A model generated the notes under the pieces. It saw only the letters and a program-made list of their open reading frames with translations, was not told where the DNA came from and searched no databases. A program made the translations under genes and the position numbers. Shown here piece by piece: positions 52,764 to 61,949 of a stretch of 64,000 nt of DNA (the first letter of the stretch is position 1; each line of letters opens with the position of its first letter). The stretch comes from Sphingomonadaceae bacterium. GTDB taxonomy: Bacteria > Pseudomonadota > Alphaproteobacteria > Sphingomonadales > Sphingomonadaceae. Location: assembly GCA_947451145.1 (NCBI GenBank), contig CANFXW010000014.1, positions 1 through 64,000 of the forward strand, given 5' to 3'.

Positions 52764-53849
52764 CTACTTCAGGTTATCGCGAAAAAACTTCACGATCACG
52801 CCATAGGCATCGCGCGCTTCGGGCAGATTTGACTGGTAGATGAAGCAGTGGTCCATGCCCTCTCCGACCATCAGGGTCGATCTCACTCCGGCCTTGAGCA
52901 ACTGGCTGTTGGTATAGACCGCCGGGCTCATGTCCATTGCGCGGGTGCCGGTGATGATCAGCGTCGGCGGGAACTTGGCCAGAACTTCAGGATAGAGCGC
53001 GGGCGAGATGATCTTGTCGCCCATATCCGCACCGTCGAAATAGCCGCGGGTCATGTCTGACTTGGGCGCGCCAGCTTTTGGCGGGGGCGGAAAGGACCCG
53101 CTGATATTGCCGCTGATATAGGCGGAATCTCCGGCAAGAAAGCGCACGGCTCCGGCACCGAAGATACCGATTCCGGCGGGCTGGGGCAGGCGGTGGGCGG
53201 GCAACCAGCTCGCCATTTCGGCGCTGATTGCGCCGCCGGCCGAGCAGCCATAGAGACCGATCTGGCTGGGCTTGTAGCGCTTGAGCAACTCCTTGTAGAC
53301 CGCCGTGGTGTCTTCCAATGCAGCCGGATGCTTGGCCTCTGGCCCCATGCGATAGTTCACCGAGACAACCTTGTAGCCACCGACCGAGGCAATCGGGATC
53401 GATTCAAGCAGCGAGCAGCTTTCCCAGCACATCGAAAAGCCGCCTCCGTGGACGTTGATCAGCACGCGCTTCTGGTCCCAGGCCTTGCCTTTGGGGGTGA
53501 CGGTGCGGACGGGGATTCCGGCGACTGTGCCTTCGACAATGTCGACCGGATATTGCTTCTGCATTCCGGCGACCTGCGGGGTGAGCATGGCGGTTAGGCC
53601 CTTGCGCATGACATCGACCGGAATGTTGCTGGGCGGCGCGCCGCTGGGCATTTTTGCCCGCATCTTCTGCGCTGCCAGTGCTTCAGGACTCAGCAGCGGC
53701 GAGGGCGGCAGATCAAAAGCAGGGACATGGACAGTGCCATCTGCATCAAACACCGGGCGCGCAGCGGGGGCTGGTGCGTCTTCGGCGACCAGCGGCGCGG
53801 CAAGGCCAAGCGTTGCGGCGGCAAGCGACAGGGTTGTCAGGCGTTTCAT
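52764..53849 (-). CDS. Exported alpha/beta hydrolase of the HSL (esterase/lipase) family
   Basis: A 361-residue esterase with a signal peptide (MKRLTTLSLAAATLGLAAPL). HSL-family marks: VLINVHGGGFSMCW (oxyanion HGGG), the nucleophile elbow YGCSAGGAIS with Cys in place of the usual Asp before Ser, PAALEDTTAVYKELL, ITGTRAMDMSP (acid) and GEGMDHCFIYQ (His). The Cys variant is unusual but the triad looks complete. It converges on the CHAT gene with a 9-base gap. Confidence 0.88.
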   Translation of the reverse strand: MKRLTTLSLAAATLGLAAPLVAEDAPAPAARPVFDADGTVHVPAFDLPPSPLLSPEALAAQKMRAKMPSGAPPSNIPVDVMRKGLTAMLTPQVAGMQKQYPVDIVEGTVAGIPVRTVTPKGKAWDQKRVLINVHGGGFSMCWESCSLLESIPIASVGGYKVVSVNYRMGPEAKHPAALEDTTAVYKELLKRYKPSQIGLYGCSAGGAISAEMASWLPAHRLPQPAGIGIFGAGAVRFLAGDSAYISGNISGSFPPPPKAGAPKSDMTRGYFDGADMGDKIISPALYPEVLAKFPPTLIITGTRAMDMSPAVYTNSQLLKAGVRSTLMVGEGMDHCFIYQSNLPEARDAYGVIVKFFRDNLK

Positions 53850-53921
53850 GGCTCTCTCCAGTTCTTGTTCTGGAGTGGAACCTAACCGTGATTAGTTTTG
53901 CAGGCTAGTGCTATTCTGCCC

Positions 53922-54287
53922 TCAGGCGGCAGTGCGCAGCGGCAGGATCACCGGCTCGAAAGTCGGGCGTGAGCGGGCGTAGTCCTTGACCAGCGCCTTG
54001 AACACTTCGCCGTGCAGCGGGTGATCGAATTCAAGACCTGCCGAAGCGCCGTCCGTCCAGACAACCGTGGCGTTCTTGGGCTGAAGCTCGGGCAGCAGAA
54101 TGGTGATCTCGTCGCCCAGCCGGATATCGCCAATCCCTTCGATCCGCGCGCCATAGGGCGTCATGTCCTTCAGCATCGTCGTGCCGCGAAAGCCCCACAG
54201 GCGATACTTCACCATCATGTCAAAAGCGACCCGCTCGGCGCGGCGCAGCTGGGTGGTTTCACTGGTGATCATGGCGGACTGTTCCAT
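53922..54287 (-). CDS. PilZ domain protein (second)
   Basis: A 121-residue PilZ protein with RRAERVAFD (RxxxR) and DMTPYGARIEG (D-x-T-xx-G), so it may bind c-di-GMP. The strands DEITILLPELQPKNATVVWT and AGLEFDHPL complete the barrel. I chose MEQSAM because GGGGAA lies five bases before it; nine more upstream codons are possible. It stands alone between the esterase and the Mur ligase. Confidence 0.8.
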   Translation of the reverse strand: MEQSAMITSETTQLRRAERVAFDMMVKYRLWGFRGTTMLKDMTPYGARIEGIGDIRLGDEITILLPELQPKNATVVWTDGASAGLEFDHPLHGEVFKALVKDYARSRPTFEPVILPLRTAA

Positions 54288-54362
54288 CGCATTTCCCCGA
54301 TGTCTGATTAGCACAAGGGTGAAAACGACTGGTTAACGCCGATTTTAAGGGGGCAGGTGAAA

Positions 54363-55784
54363 TCAGTCCAAACGTGCCAGAATTGTGCGGGCAAAGCTGG
54401 TTAACGTATCATCTCTGGCACCCATCACGACAATACGGTCGCCCGGTTGCGCGATGCTGACGATCCGGTCGGCACAGGCATCGCGGGCGGGGACATATTC
54501 TGCCCTGCCACCGTGGCTCTCGATCAGCCTGATAATCCGCTCGCTGCCCTCGCTGCGATCGACCGTGCCGCCGAAATAGACCGGATCGCACAGGATCGTC
54601 ACATCGTCGGGGCCGAGCAGGCGGGCGAAGGTTTCGGCCAGCTCTGCACCCATCTGCCGCAGCGGGCCATAGCCATGCGGCTGGAAGAAAGCGATCACCC
54701 GGCCGGGGTGGGCTTTCAGCGTCTTCAGTGTGGCTGCGCACTTTTCGGGATTGTGGCCGAAGTCATCGATAACGGTGATGTTTGAAGCACTTGTGCCGAT
54801 AATATCAAAGCGTCTGGAAAGACCGGCAAAGGTGCCGAGAGCATCGCAGGCTGTTGCAACATCGACACCGGCAGCACTGGCCGCAGCTATCGCGGCGAGT
54901 GCATTGGCGAGGTTGTGCCGGCCGGGAACTTTGAGGTTAAGCGCGTGCTGCGATCCGTCGCGTCGGTCGATGATGGTGGCGCTCTGGCTGATGGGGCCAT
55001 CGGTGATTGATCCCGGGACCACGCCGATCAGGGCATCGGGGTTATGAATTCCGAAGGTGATCAGGCGCCCGGCTCGCGTGGTCAGCGCAGCGGATTCGGA
55101 ATCGTCGATATTCACCGCCGCCACTTCCGCGCGGGCCAGAAAATCGCCGAAAAGCTCGCGCAGTTCGTCCATCGATTTGTGATCAAGGCTGACGTTGAGC
55201 AGCACGGCTACAGCGGGGCGGTAGAGCGCGATCGAGCCGTCGCTCTCGTCAACCTCGGAGACGAACACATCGCCCTGTCCAACCCGCGCCGAGGCGAAAG
55301 GTGCGTCGGGGGCGATGAAGTTCTTCATCACCGCACCGTTCATGATCGTGGGGTCACGCCCCGCTGCGGTGAGGATCCAGCCGGTCATGCCGGTGACAGT
55401 CGACTTGCCGCTGGTGCCGCCAATGGCAATGCCCTGCGGCGCGGCGTTGAACAGGTGGCTGAGTAGTTCGGCGCGGCTCATGCGCGGGCAGCCGAGTTCC
55501 TTCGCTCGCACCATTTCCGGCACGGTATCTTCCACCGCTGCCGAGGCGACGAGGGTTTGCGCGGCGCTGGTGATCCCGCTGCCATCCTGCGGGTGGAGGG
55601 CAAACCCCAGGCTTTCCAGCCAGGCGAACTTTTCCGGCGTGCGCCCCTGATCGCAGCTACGGTCTGATCCCGCGACTTCCGCGCCATGCCCGCGCAGGAT
55701 CAGGGCGAGCGGTAACATGCCCGATCCGCCAATGCCGCAGAAGAACCAGGGGTGGGTGGTGAGCGATGTGGTAGCAGTAGTCAT
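54363..55784 (-). CDS. Mur ligase family protein, probable Mpl-type recycling ligase
   Basis: A 473-residue three-domain Mur ligase: N-terminal FFCGIGGSGMLPLALILRGH, the ATP loop AIGGTSGKSTVTGMTGWIL (GTSGKST where MurC has GTHGKTT), LNVSLDHKSMDEL, VPGRHNLANALAAIAAA and the C-terminal VIDDFGHNPEKCAATLKTL with FFQPHGYGPLRQM. The order and the divergent LD-carboxypeptidase neighbour point to Mpl, which joins recycled murein peptide to UDP-MurNAc. MurC-like activity is an alternative, but no division cluster is near. Confidence 0.8.
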   Translation of the reverse strand: MTTATTSLTTHPWFFCGIGGSGMLPLALILRGHGAEVAGSDRSCDQGRTPEKFAWLESLGFALHPQDGSGITSAAQTLVASAAVEDTVPEMVRAKELGCPRMSRAELLSHLFNAAPQGIAIGGTSGKSTVTGMTGWILTAAGRDPTIMNGAVMKNFIAPDAPFASARVGQGDVFVSEVDESDGSIALYRPAVAVLLNVSLDHKSMDELRELFGDFLARAEVAAVNIDDSESAALTTRAGRLITFGIHNPDALIGVVPGSITDGPISQSATIIDRRDGSQHALNLKVPGRHNLANALAAIAAASAAGVDVATACDALGTFAGLSRRFDIIGTSASNITVIDDFGHNPEKCAATLKTLKAHPGRVIAFFQPHGYGPLRQMGAELAETFARLLGPDDVTILCDPVYFGGTVDRSEGSERIIRLIESHGGRAEYVPARDACADRIVSIAQPGDRIVVMGARDDTLTSFARTILARLD

Positions 55785-55840
55785 TGCCTGCTCGACTATG
55801 CGCCCTTTGCCTATGATACAACCTCGGATAGGAAGGCAGC

Positions 55841-56653
55841 ATGATCCGCGTCGCCATCTGCGCCCCTGCTGCCCCGTTTACGCCCGAGGATGCCGCGCGG
55901 GTGAGTGAGCTGGCCAAGGGCTGGCCGGATATAGAGCTCCACTTCCACCCCCAGTGCTTTCAGAGCGAGGGCCATTTCGCCGGGCCGGATGCGCTCCGCC
56001 TTTCGGCACTCCTCGAATGCGCCAACGACCCCGCCTTTGACGCGGTATGGTTTGCGCGTGGGGGCTATGGCTCGAACCGTATCGCGCAGGATGCGATTGC
56101 CCGGCTGGACCATAACGCTGGGGCCAAGCAGTTCCTTGGCTATTCGGACATGGGCTACCTGCTCGGCGGGCTGTATCGCGAGCGGATCGGCCATCCGGTT
56201 CACGCGCCGATGCCTGCCGACATTCGCCGGGCGGGCGGGGAGGGCGCGATTGCCCGCACGCTGGACTGGCTTTCGGGAGATCGCTCCGGGCTGGAGCCGT
56301 CGCTCGATCAGCATCCCACCGTTGCCTTCAACCTGATGACGCTCGCCATGCTCTGCGGCACGCCGCTGATGCCCGGGCTGGCGGGGCATGTGGTGATGAT
56401 CGAGGAAGTGGCCGAGCATCTCTATGCCGTTGACCGGCTGCTGTTCCACGCCAGCGCGCACTTGGGCGGCGTGGCTGGCCTCAGGCTGGGCCGAGTGAGC
56501 GACATACCGGAAAACGATCGTCCATTCGGCGCCAGCGCAGAGGAAATCGCCCGCCACTGGTGCGGCGTTCACGCCATTCCCTATCTTGGCAGCGCAGACA
56601 TCGGCCACGATGCCGCCAACAGGATTGTACCGTTCGGACTTGCAACAGCGTAG
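55841..56653 (+). CDS. ldcA: Muramoyltetrapeptide LD-carboxypeptidase
   Basis: A 270-residue S66 peptidase that removes the terminal D-Ala from murein tetrapeptides in the cytoplasm. The nucleophile motif is WFARGGYGSNRI (Ser), the Glu is in MIEEVAEHLYAVDRLL, and the His in SADIGHDAANRIVPFG. It is divergent from the Mur ligase gene across 56 bases, pairing the two steps of peptidoglycan recycling. fabD follows 46 bases downstream. Confidence 0.92.
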   Translation: MIRVAICAPAAPFTPEDAARVSELAKGWPDIELHFHPQCFQSEGHFAGPDALRLSALLECANDPAFDAVWFARGGYGSNRIAQDAIARLDHNAGAKQFLGYSDMGYLLGGLYRERIGHPVHAPMPADIRRAGGEGAIARTLDWLSGDRSGLEPSLDQHPTVAFNLMTLAMLCGTPLMPGLAGHVVMIEEVAEHLYAVDRLLFHASAHLGGVAGLRLGRVSDIPENDRPFGASAEEIARHWCGVHAIPYLGSADIGHDAANRIVPFGLATA

Positions 56654-56699
56654 CGCCCACCATAGGGCGCGCGCCAGATTTAACAGGAGGGGCCGCACC

Positions 56700-57635
56700 A
56701 TGCGCGCATTTGTATTCCCGGGTCAGGGCAGCCAGAAAGTCGGCATGGGCGTGGAGCTCGCCGATGCCAGCACCGTCGCGCGTGAAGTGTTTGAGGAAGT
56801 CGATGACGCGCTCGGGCAAAAGCTGTTCGCGATCATGCGTGACGGGCCGGACGATGCGCTGACCCTTACCGAGAACGCCCAGCCGGCGATCATGGCCAAT
56901 GCCATTGCCGTGCTGCGGATCCTCGAAAAGGAAGGCGGCATCAGTCTGGCCGACAAGGCCGATTTCGTCGCCGGGCACAGCCTTGGCGAATATACCGCAC
57001 TCTGTGCTGCCGGAGCATTCAGCCTTGCTGATACTGCCCGCCTGCTCAAGCTGCGCGGTCAGGCGATGCAGGCCGCTGTGCCGGTGGGTATTGGCGCGAT
57101 GGCGGCTCTGCTCGGAGCGGACATTGCCAAGGCCACGGCGCTGGCAGAAGCCGCCGCGGAAGGTCAGGTTTGCACCGTCGCCAATGACAACGATCCGGGG
57201 CAGGTCGTCATCTCCGGCCACCGCGAGGCGATCGAGCGCGCGGTTGCCATGGTCAAGGACTTCGAGATCAAGCGCGGCATGCTGCTGCCCGTCTCCGCTC
57301 CCTTCCACTGCCCGCTGATGCAGCCCGCCGCCGATGCCATGGCCGAAGCGCTGGGCAAAACCCCGCCGGGAGCGCTGAAGGTCGCCCTGTTCGCCAACGT
57401 CACCGCCGCGGTCGTCACCGATCCCGCTGAAGTCCAGCGCCTGCTGGTCGAGCAGGTAACCGGCCGCGTCCGCTGGCGCGAATCTGCGATCGCGATGAAG
57501 GATGCAGGCGCCCAGCACTTCGTCGAACTGGGCGGCAAAGTCGTCGGCCCGATGATTTCCCGCTCGGCGGGCGATGTTGCGGTGACGAGCGTGATTGGCA
57601 TGGCCGATATCGAGGCTTTGGCGAAGTCGCTATAA
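56700..57635 (+). CDS. fabD: Malonyl-CoA:ACP transacylase
   Basis: A 311-residue enzyme loading malonyl onto ACP for fatty acid synthesis. Motifs: FVFPGQGSQKVGMG, LTENAQPAIMANAIAV, the active-site Ser in GHSLGEYTALCAAG, QAMQAAVPVGIGAMAALLGA, NDNDPGQVVISG and PVSAPFHCPLMQPA with the catalytic His. The start follows GGAGGGG. The usual next gene, fabG, is displaced by a 480-bp inverted-repeat cassette. Confidence 0.97.
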   Translation: MRAFVFPGQGSQKVGMGVELADASTVAREVFEEVDDALGQKLFAIMRDGPDDALTLTENAQPAIMANAIAVLRILEKEGGISLADKADFVAGHSLGEYTALCAAGAFSLADTARLLKLRGQAMQAAVPVGIGAMAALLGADIAKATALAEAAAEGQVCTVANDNDPGQVVISGHREAIERAVAMVKDFEIKRGMLLPVSAPFHCPLMQPAADAMAEALGKTPPGALKVALFANVTAAVVTDPAEVQRLLVEQVTGRVRWRESAIAMKDAGAQHFVELGGKVVGPMISRSAGDVAVTSVIGMADIEALAKSL

Positions 57636-57637
57636 GG

Positions 57638-58117
57638 GGTTCGCTCAAAGGCGCTAAGAGAAAGAAGGCGCAAAGGGGTGATTGGTGGATAGGGTCGAAC
57701 AGCTCGCCAAAATCGTCATTGATGAAGCAATTGGCATTCATCGTGAATTGGGGCCGGGGCTGTTTGAAAGTGTTTATGAAACGATTTTGGCTGGCCGACT
57801 TGAACGTCGTGGGTTGCAAGTCGAACGGCAGGTTGTCGTGCCAGTTACGTTTGATGGGCAACGATTTGAAGCAGCATTCAAGATCGACATTCTGGTGGAA
57901 TCGAGCTTAGTGCTCGAAATCAAGGCGGTCGACCTTGGTAGCAGAGCGCATGCCAAGCAACTCCTGACCTATTTGAGGCTGCTAAGGCAGCCCCTTGGGC
58001 TGCTTCTCAATTTTTCGGGAGAAACCATGAAGGAAGGGATCCGGCGGATGGTCAATGAGCATCGATCCCAATAGTAACCCCTAGCGCCTTCTTTCTCTTA
58101 GCGCCTTTGCGCGAACC
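57638..58117. mobile_element. 480-bp inverted-repeat-bounded cassette carrying a GxxExxY gene
   Basis: A 34-base left arm (57638-57671, starting GGTTCGCTCAAAGGCGCTAA) and a 34-base right arm (58084-58117) are reverse complements at 33 of 34 positions. Only the GxxExxY gene lies between. The left end is two bases after the fabD stop, the right end 19 bases before the fabG start, so the cassette splits a normally adjacent gene pair without breaking either gene. No transposase and no clear target duplication are seen. The repeat also contains internal near-repeats (AAAGGCGC, GAAGGCGC). Confidence 0.65.
57685..58074 (+). CDS. GxxExxY protein (PD-(D/E)XK nuclease-like fold)
   Basis: A 129-residue protein of the GxxExxY family: VIDEAIGIHRELGPGLFESV, with the name motif GLFESVY. 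KIDILVESSLVLEIKAV shows the spaced Asp and Glu-x-Lys of PD-(D/E)XK nucleases, and YLRLLRQPLGLLLNF is the conserved C-terminal strand. The family has no established function. The start is GTG 57685 or the TTG just before it; AAAGGGG lies upstream. Codon use is less GC-biased than in fabD and fabG. The gene is enclosed by 34-base inverted repeats. Confidence 0.85.
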   Translation: MDRVEQLAKIVIDEAIGIHRELGPGLFESVYETILAGRLERRGLQVERQVVVPVTFDGQRFEAAFKIDILVESSLVLEIKAVDLGSRAHAKQLLTYLRLLRQPLGLLLNFSGETMKEGIRRMVNEHRSQ

Positions 58118-58136
58118 AAATTTCCGGAGACCAAAA

Positions 58137-58901
58137 ATGGAAAACCGCATGTTCGATCTCACAGGCATGACCGCCCTCGTAACCGGTGCCGCTGGCGGTA
58201 TTGGCAGCGCCATTTCCCACGCCCTCGCCAGGCAGGGTGCGCGGTTGGCGCTTTCGGGGACCAATCCGGCCAAGCTCCGCGCATTCCGTGAAGAGCTGAA
58301 CGCGGCCTATGGCCACGATCATGTCGAGATCACCTGCGATCTTTCCAATACCGAGCAGGTTGAGCACCTCGTTCCCGCCACGCTTGATACGCTGGGCAAG
58401 ATCGACATTCTGGTGAACAACGCCGGCATCACCCGCGATAACCTTGCCATGCGGATGAAAGACGAAGAGTGGGACGCAGTTATCCGCGTCAACCTTGAGG
58501 CCGCCTTCCGCCTGATGCGCGCGGCTGCCAAGCCGATGATGAAGGCCCGCTTTGGCCGGATCGTCACCATCACCAGCGTTGTCGGCGCGACCGGCAATCC
58601 GGGGCAGGTGAACTATGCGGCGGCGAAGGCTGGCCTTGTCGGCATGTCGAAGTCGCTCGGCCAGGAATTGGCGACGCGCGGGATCACCGTGAACTGCGTC
58701 GCCCCCGGCTTCATCCGCACCGCGATGACTGACGTGTTGCCCGACGCGCAGAAGGACGCTCTCAACGCCCGCATCCCGATGGGCCGCATGGGCGAGGGCG
58801 AGGATATCGGTGCGGCCGTGGCCTACCTTGCCAGCAAGGAAGCGGGCTATATCACCGGACAGACGCTGCACGTGAATGGCGGCATGGCGATGCTGGGGTG
58901 A
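58137..58901 (+). CDS. fabG: 3-oxoacyl-ACP reductase
   Basis: A 254-residue SDR of fatty acid elongation, reducing 3-oxoacyl-ACP with NADPH. Motifs: LVTGAAGGIGSAI, LVNNAGITRDNLAMRMKDEE, the Ser in ITSVVG and Tyr-Lys in NYAAAKAGLVGMSK, and GQTLHVNGGMAMLG. The start MENRMF follows CCGGAGA. It lies 235 bases beyond fabD... counted without the inserted cassette the two would be nearly adjacent. Confidence 0.95.
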   Translation: MENRMFDLTGMTALVTGAAGGIGSAISHALARQGARLALSGTNPAKLRAFREELNAAYGHDHVEITCDLSNTEQVEHLVPATLDTLGKIDILVNNAGITRDNLAMRMKDEEWDAVIRVNLEAAFRLMRAAAKPMMKARFGRIVTITSVVGATGNPGQVNYAAAKAGLVGMSKSLGQELATRGITVNCVAPGFIRTAMTDVLPDAQKDALNARIPMGRMGEGEDIGAAVAYLASKEAGYITGQTLHVNGGMAMLG

Positions 58902-58915
58902 GGTAGTGTGTCACC

Positions 58916-58985
58916 CTTCGACAGGCTCAGGGTGAGCGGGGTTTTATTGTTGTTTTGAGTTCCGCTCAGGCTGAGCCTGTCGAAG
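58916..58985. repeat. Palindromic repeat family A (second copy)
   Basis: CTTCGACAGGCTCAG at 58916-58930 and its reverse complement at 58971-58985 flank a 40-base centre, as at 35833-35907. It lies between fabG and dnaN. Confidence 0.75.
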
Positions 58986-59139
58986 CCCCTGCGTTAATAC
59001 TCATTTATCCCCAGCTTCCCGGCCTTTCCGCTACTTCCCGCTTGCCCGGCGCGGCCCCCGCGTTAGAGAAGAAAGTCCGAAAATTCCGGCGCGCAGGCGA
59101 TTCCTCTCGTGCGCGTCCTGAAGGGGGAAGCGGACGATC

Positions 59140-60258
59140 ATGAAGGCCACTATCGAACGCGCGACGCTCCTGAAGTGCCTGTCGCACGTCCAGTCCGTTG
59201 TTGAGCGGCGCAATACCATTCCGATCCTGTCGAACGTGCTGATCGAGGCTTCGGCCGCTGGCACGGTGCGGATCATGGCGACCGATCTCGATATCCAGGT
59301 GGTGGAAACCATGGCGGCCGTTTCGGTGGACAGCCCCGGCGCGATCACCGTTTCGGCGCATCTGCTGTTCGATATTGCCCGCAAGCTGCCCGACGGCAGC
59401 CAGGTCAGCCTTGAAGTCTCGGAAAACCGCATGGCGGTGAAGGCCGGGCGCAGCCGCTTCTCGCTGCCCACCCTGCCGCGCGATGATTTCCCGGTGATCG
59501 TCGAAGGTGATCTGCCGACCAGCTTTGAACTGCCCGCCGCGACGCTGGCAGAGATCGTTGACCGCACCCGCTTTGCCATCAGCACCGAGGAAACGCGTTA
59601 CTATCTCAACGGTATCTTCTTTCATGTGACCGATGACGAGCTGCGCGCTGCCGCTACCGATGGCCACCGTCTGGCGCGCTACACGCTGAAAAAGCCCGAT
59701 GGCGCCGATGGCATGCCCGATGTGATCGTGCCGCGCAAATGCGTTGCCGAACTGCGCAAGCTGCTCGAAGAATCGCTTGATACCAATGTGCTCATTGATC
59801 TTTCCGCCAGCAAGGTGCGCTTCACCCTCGGCGGCGAGAACGGCGTGGTGCTGACCTCTAAGCTGATCGACGGAACCTTCCCCGATTACAGCCGCGTGAT
59901 CCCCACCGGCAACGACAAGCTGCTCCGCCTCGATCCGCGCTCGTTCTATGAAGGCGTCGATCGCGTCGCGACCATCGCCACCGAAAAGACCCGCGCGGTG
60001 AAGATCTCGCTGGAAACTGACAAGGTAACGCTCTCGGTCACCTCTCCCGATAACGGCACCGCGGCGGAAGAACTGGCCGCAGATTTCAAGGCCGAAGGCT
60101 TCGAGATCGGCTTCAACGCCAACTACCTGAAGGACATCCTCAGCCAGATCGACGGCGACAATGTCGAGCTGCATCTCGCTGATGCGGGTGCTCCGACCTT
60201 GATCCGCAAGGATGACAAGTCAGCCTCGCTCTATGTACTAATGCCGATGCGGGTTTGA
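59140..60258 (+). CDS. dnaN: DNA polymerase III sliding clamp (beta subunit)
   Basis: A 372-residue clamp with the three-fold repeated domain architecture: MKATIERATLLKCLSHVQSV, RRNTIPILSNVLIEAS, TRYYLNGIFFHV, ATDGHRLARYTL, LIDGTFPDYSRVIP and the end YVLMPMRV. The C-terminal part forms the hydrophobic pocket for clamp-binding motifs. It is not beside dnaA or recF in this window. A repeat region follows. Confidence 0.98.
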   Translation: MKATIERATLLKCLSHVQSVVERRNTIPILSNVLIEASAAGTVRIMATDLDIQVVETMAAVSVDSPGAITVSAHLLFDIARKLPDGSQVSLEVSENRMAVKAGRSRFSLPTLPRDDFPVIVEGDLPTSFELPAATLAEIVDRTRFAISTEETRYYLNGIFFHVTDDELRAAATDGHRLARYTLKKPDGADGMPDVIVPRKCVAELRKLLEESLDTNVLIDLSASKVRFTLGGENGVVLTSKLIDGTFPDYSRVIPTGNDKLLRLDPRSFYEGVDRVATIATEKTRAVKISLETDKVTLSVTSPDNGTAAEELAADFKAEGFEIGFNANYLKDILSQIDGDNVELHLADAGAPTLIRKDDKSASLYVLMPMRV

Positions 60259-60268
60259 TCATCTCTCT

Positions 60269-60423
60269 CCTCTCCCCGACGGGGAGAGGCAGCGCAGCTT
60301 GCCGCAATTGCGGCTAGCGCAGCTGGGAGAGGGGTTCTGCGCCTGCGCTGTGAGTGGCCCTCTCCAACTCCGGCTAGGTGCTGAAGCACCAAGCCTTCGT
60401 ATCCTCTCCCCGGCGGGGAGAGG
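60269..60423. repeat. Palindromic repeat family C
   Basis: CCTCTCCCCGACGGGGAGAGG at 60269-60289 and CCTCTCCCCGGCGGGGAGAGG-like at 60403-60423 bound a region with smaller inverted pieces (GCGCAGCTTGCCGCAATTGCGG, CTTCGT). It fills the gap between the convergent dnaN and ferredoxin reductase genes and may serve as a terminator for both. Confidence 0.65.
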
Positions 60424-60431
60424 ATGGGGCC

Positions 60432-61751
60432 TTACCCCTTCGCCGCCTCAATCATATGATCGACATGCACAAACTTCTCGCGCGGGGCATCGTGGCGGGC
60501 GCGTTCAACCTCAGCCGCTTCGATCTTTTTCCAGTCGCGGAAGCGGACGGGTTCGATGCCGCGCGCCTTGGCGAGGGCGTCAAAGCCTTCGCCGCCCTGG
60601 TGCGTGCCACTGATTTCGCCTGAGGCCATGTCTTCAACGATGCGCTCGACCACCGAGAAGCCGTCGGGCCGGTTGGTGCCGATAGTGCCCGAGGGGCCGC
60701 GCCGCGCCCAGCCGACGCAGTAGAGGCCGGGCAGGATGCGGCCATCGACGTTGGCGAAGCGGCCCGCGCTCTCTTCAAACGGCACGCCGGGGATCGGGCT
60801 GGTCTGATAGCCGATGCAGCAGACGACAAGGCTGGCGGGCACGACATAGGTCTCGCCCGTGCCGACAGCGCGGCCGCCGTCGAGCTTGGTGCGTTCGACT
60901 TCCACGCCGGTAACCTTGCCGCCTTCGCCGATCAGCCGCTTGGGCGAGGCGAAGAAATCGAAGTCAATTTCGATGTCCTTGTCGGCGCGGTGGCTCTCGG
61001 GGATTGCGGCGAATCCGCGCAGGTGGGTGACTGATTTGCGCTGGCCGGGTTCGAGCAGGGCATCCTCGCCCTCTTCAGGCAGGTCCGCGGGATCGACGCG
61101 CGGGCAGGCACGTTCGAGGTGGGCCAGCTCGCCCAGCTCCTTGGTGGTCATGGCAATCTGGTGCGGCCCGCGTCGGCCGAGAATGGTGATCTGCTCGATT
61201 CTGGAAGTCTCAAGGATATCAAGCGCATGGGCGACAATATCGCTGCCGGCGAACTCGGCCCGCGTCTTGGCCAGAATGCGCGCAACGTCGAGCGCGACAT
61301 TGCCGTTGCCGATCACCACTGCGCTGGTGCCGGATACGTCGGGATCGAGCGTCGCGAAGTGCGGGTGGCCATTGTACCAGCCGACGAAGGCTGCGCTGCC
61401 ATAGACACCGGACAGGTCTTCGCCTTCCATCCCCAGCTTCTTGTCATGCGGCGCGCCGGTGGCAAGCACGACGGCATCATAGAGGTTTTCCAGCTCGGCA
61501 ATCGTGATGTGTTCACCCACGGTGACATTGCCAAGGAAGCGCACGTTGTCAGACTGGGCGACCGCCTCGTACCGCTTGGACACGCCCTTGATCGACTGGT
61601 GATCGGGCGCGACACCGGTGCGGATCAGGCCGAAGGGCACGGGAAGACGATCAAAAATGTCGATCATCACCCCGTCGCCCCATTGCTTCTGGGCAGCTTC
61701 CGCAGTGTAGTATCCAGCCGGCCCAGACCCGATGATGGCAATATGCTTCAC
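60432..61751 (-). CDS. FAD-dependent ferredoxin-NADP reductase (adrenodoxin reductase type)
   Basis: A 439-residue flavoprotein like FprA and adrenodoxin reductase. FAD motif: IAIIGSGPAGYYTAEAAQ; then RLPVPFGLIRTGVAPDH, the NADP motif VVIGNGNVALDVARIL, LGRRGPHQIAMTTKELGEL and GWARRGPSGTIGTNRPDGF. It moves electrons between NADPH and a ferredoxin, and could feed P450s such as the one at 9328, though nothing in the sequence links them. Divergent from the GGDEF-EAL gene. Confidence 0.9.
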   Translation of the reverse strand: MKHIAIIGSGPAGYYTAEAAQKQWGDGVMIDIFDRLPVPFGLIRTGVAPDHQSIKGVSKRYEAVAQSDNVRFLGNVTVGEHITIAELENLYDAVVLATGAPHDKKLGMEGEDLSGVYGSAAFVGWYNGHPHFATLDPDVSGTSAVVIGNGNVALDVARILAKTRAEFAGSDIVAHALDILETSRIEQITILGRRGPHQIAMTTKELGELAHLERACPRVDPADLPEEGEDALLEPGQRKSVTHLRGFAAIPESHRADKDIEIDFDFFASPKRLIGEGGKVTGVEVERTKLDGGRAVGTGETYVVPASLVVCCIGYQTSPIPGVPFEESAGRFANVDGRILPGLYCVGWARRGPSGTIGTNRPDGFSVVERIVEDMASGEISGTHQGGEGFDALAKARGIEPVRFRDWKKIEAAEVERARHDAPREKFVHVDHMIEAAKG

Positions 61752-61949
61752 GCCTAAATCCTCTATTTTTTGCTTTGGTCTTTTCCAGTCTGAAATCGCC
61801 CTGAGCGCAAGGGAAAATTTGCAGAAATACCAACACTTCGACCATCGCTTGGGCGATTGCCAGGAAACGTCTGTATTTTCGCTTAGCCCGGCAAGTTTGG
61901 CGAACGCGGGATTAACTGTTTTTCAAACGGAATTTGGCATAGCGGCCGG

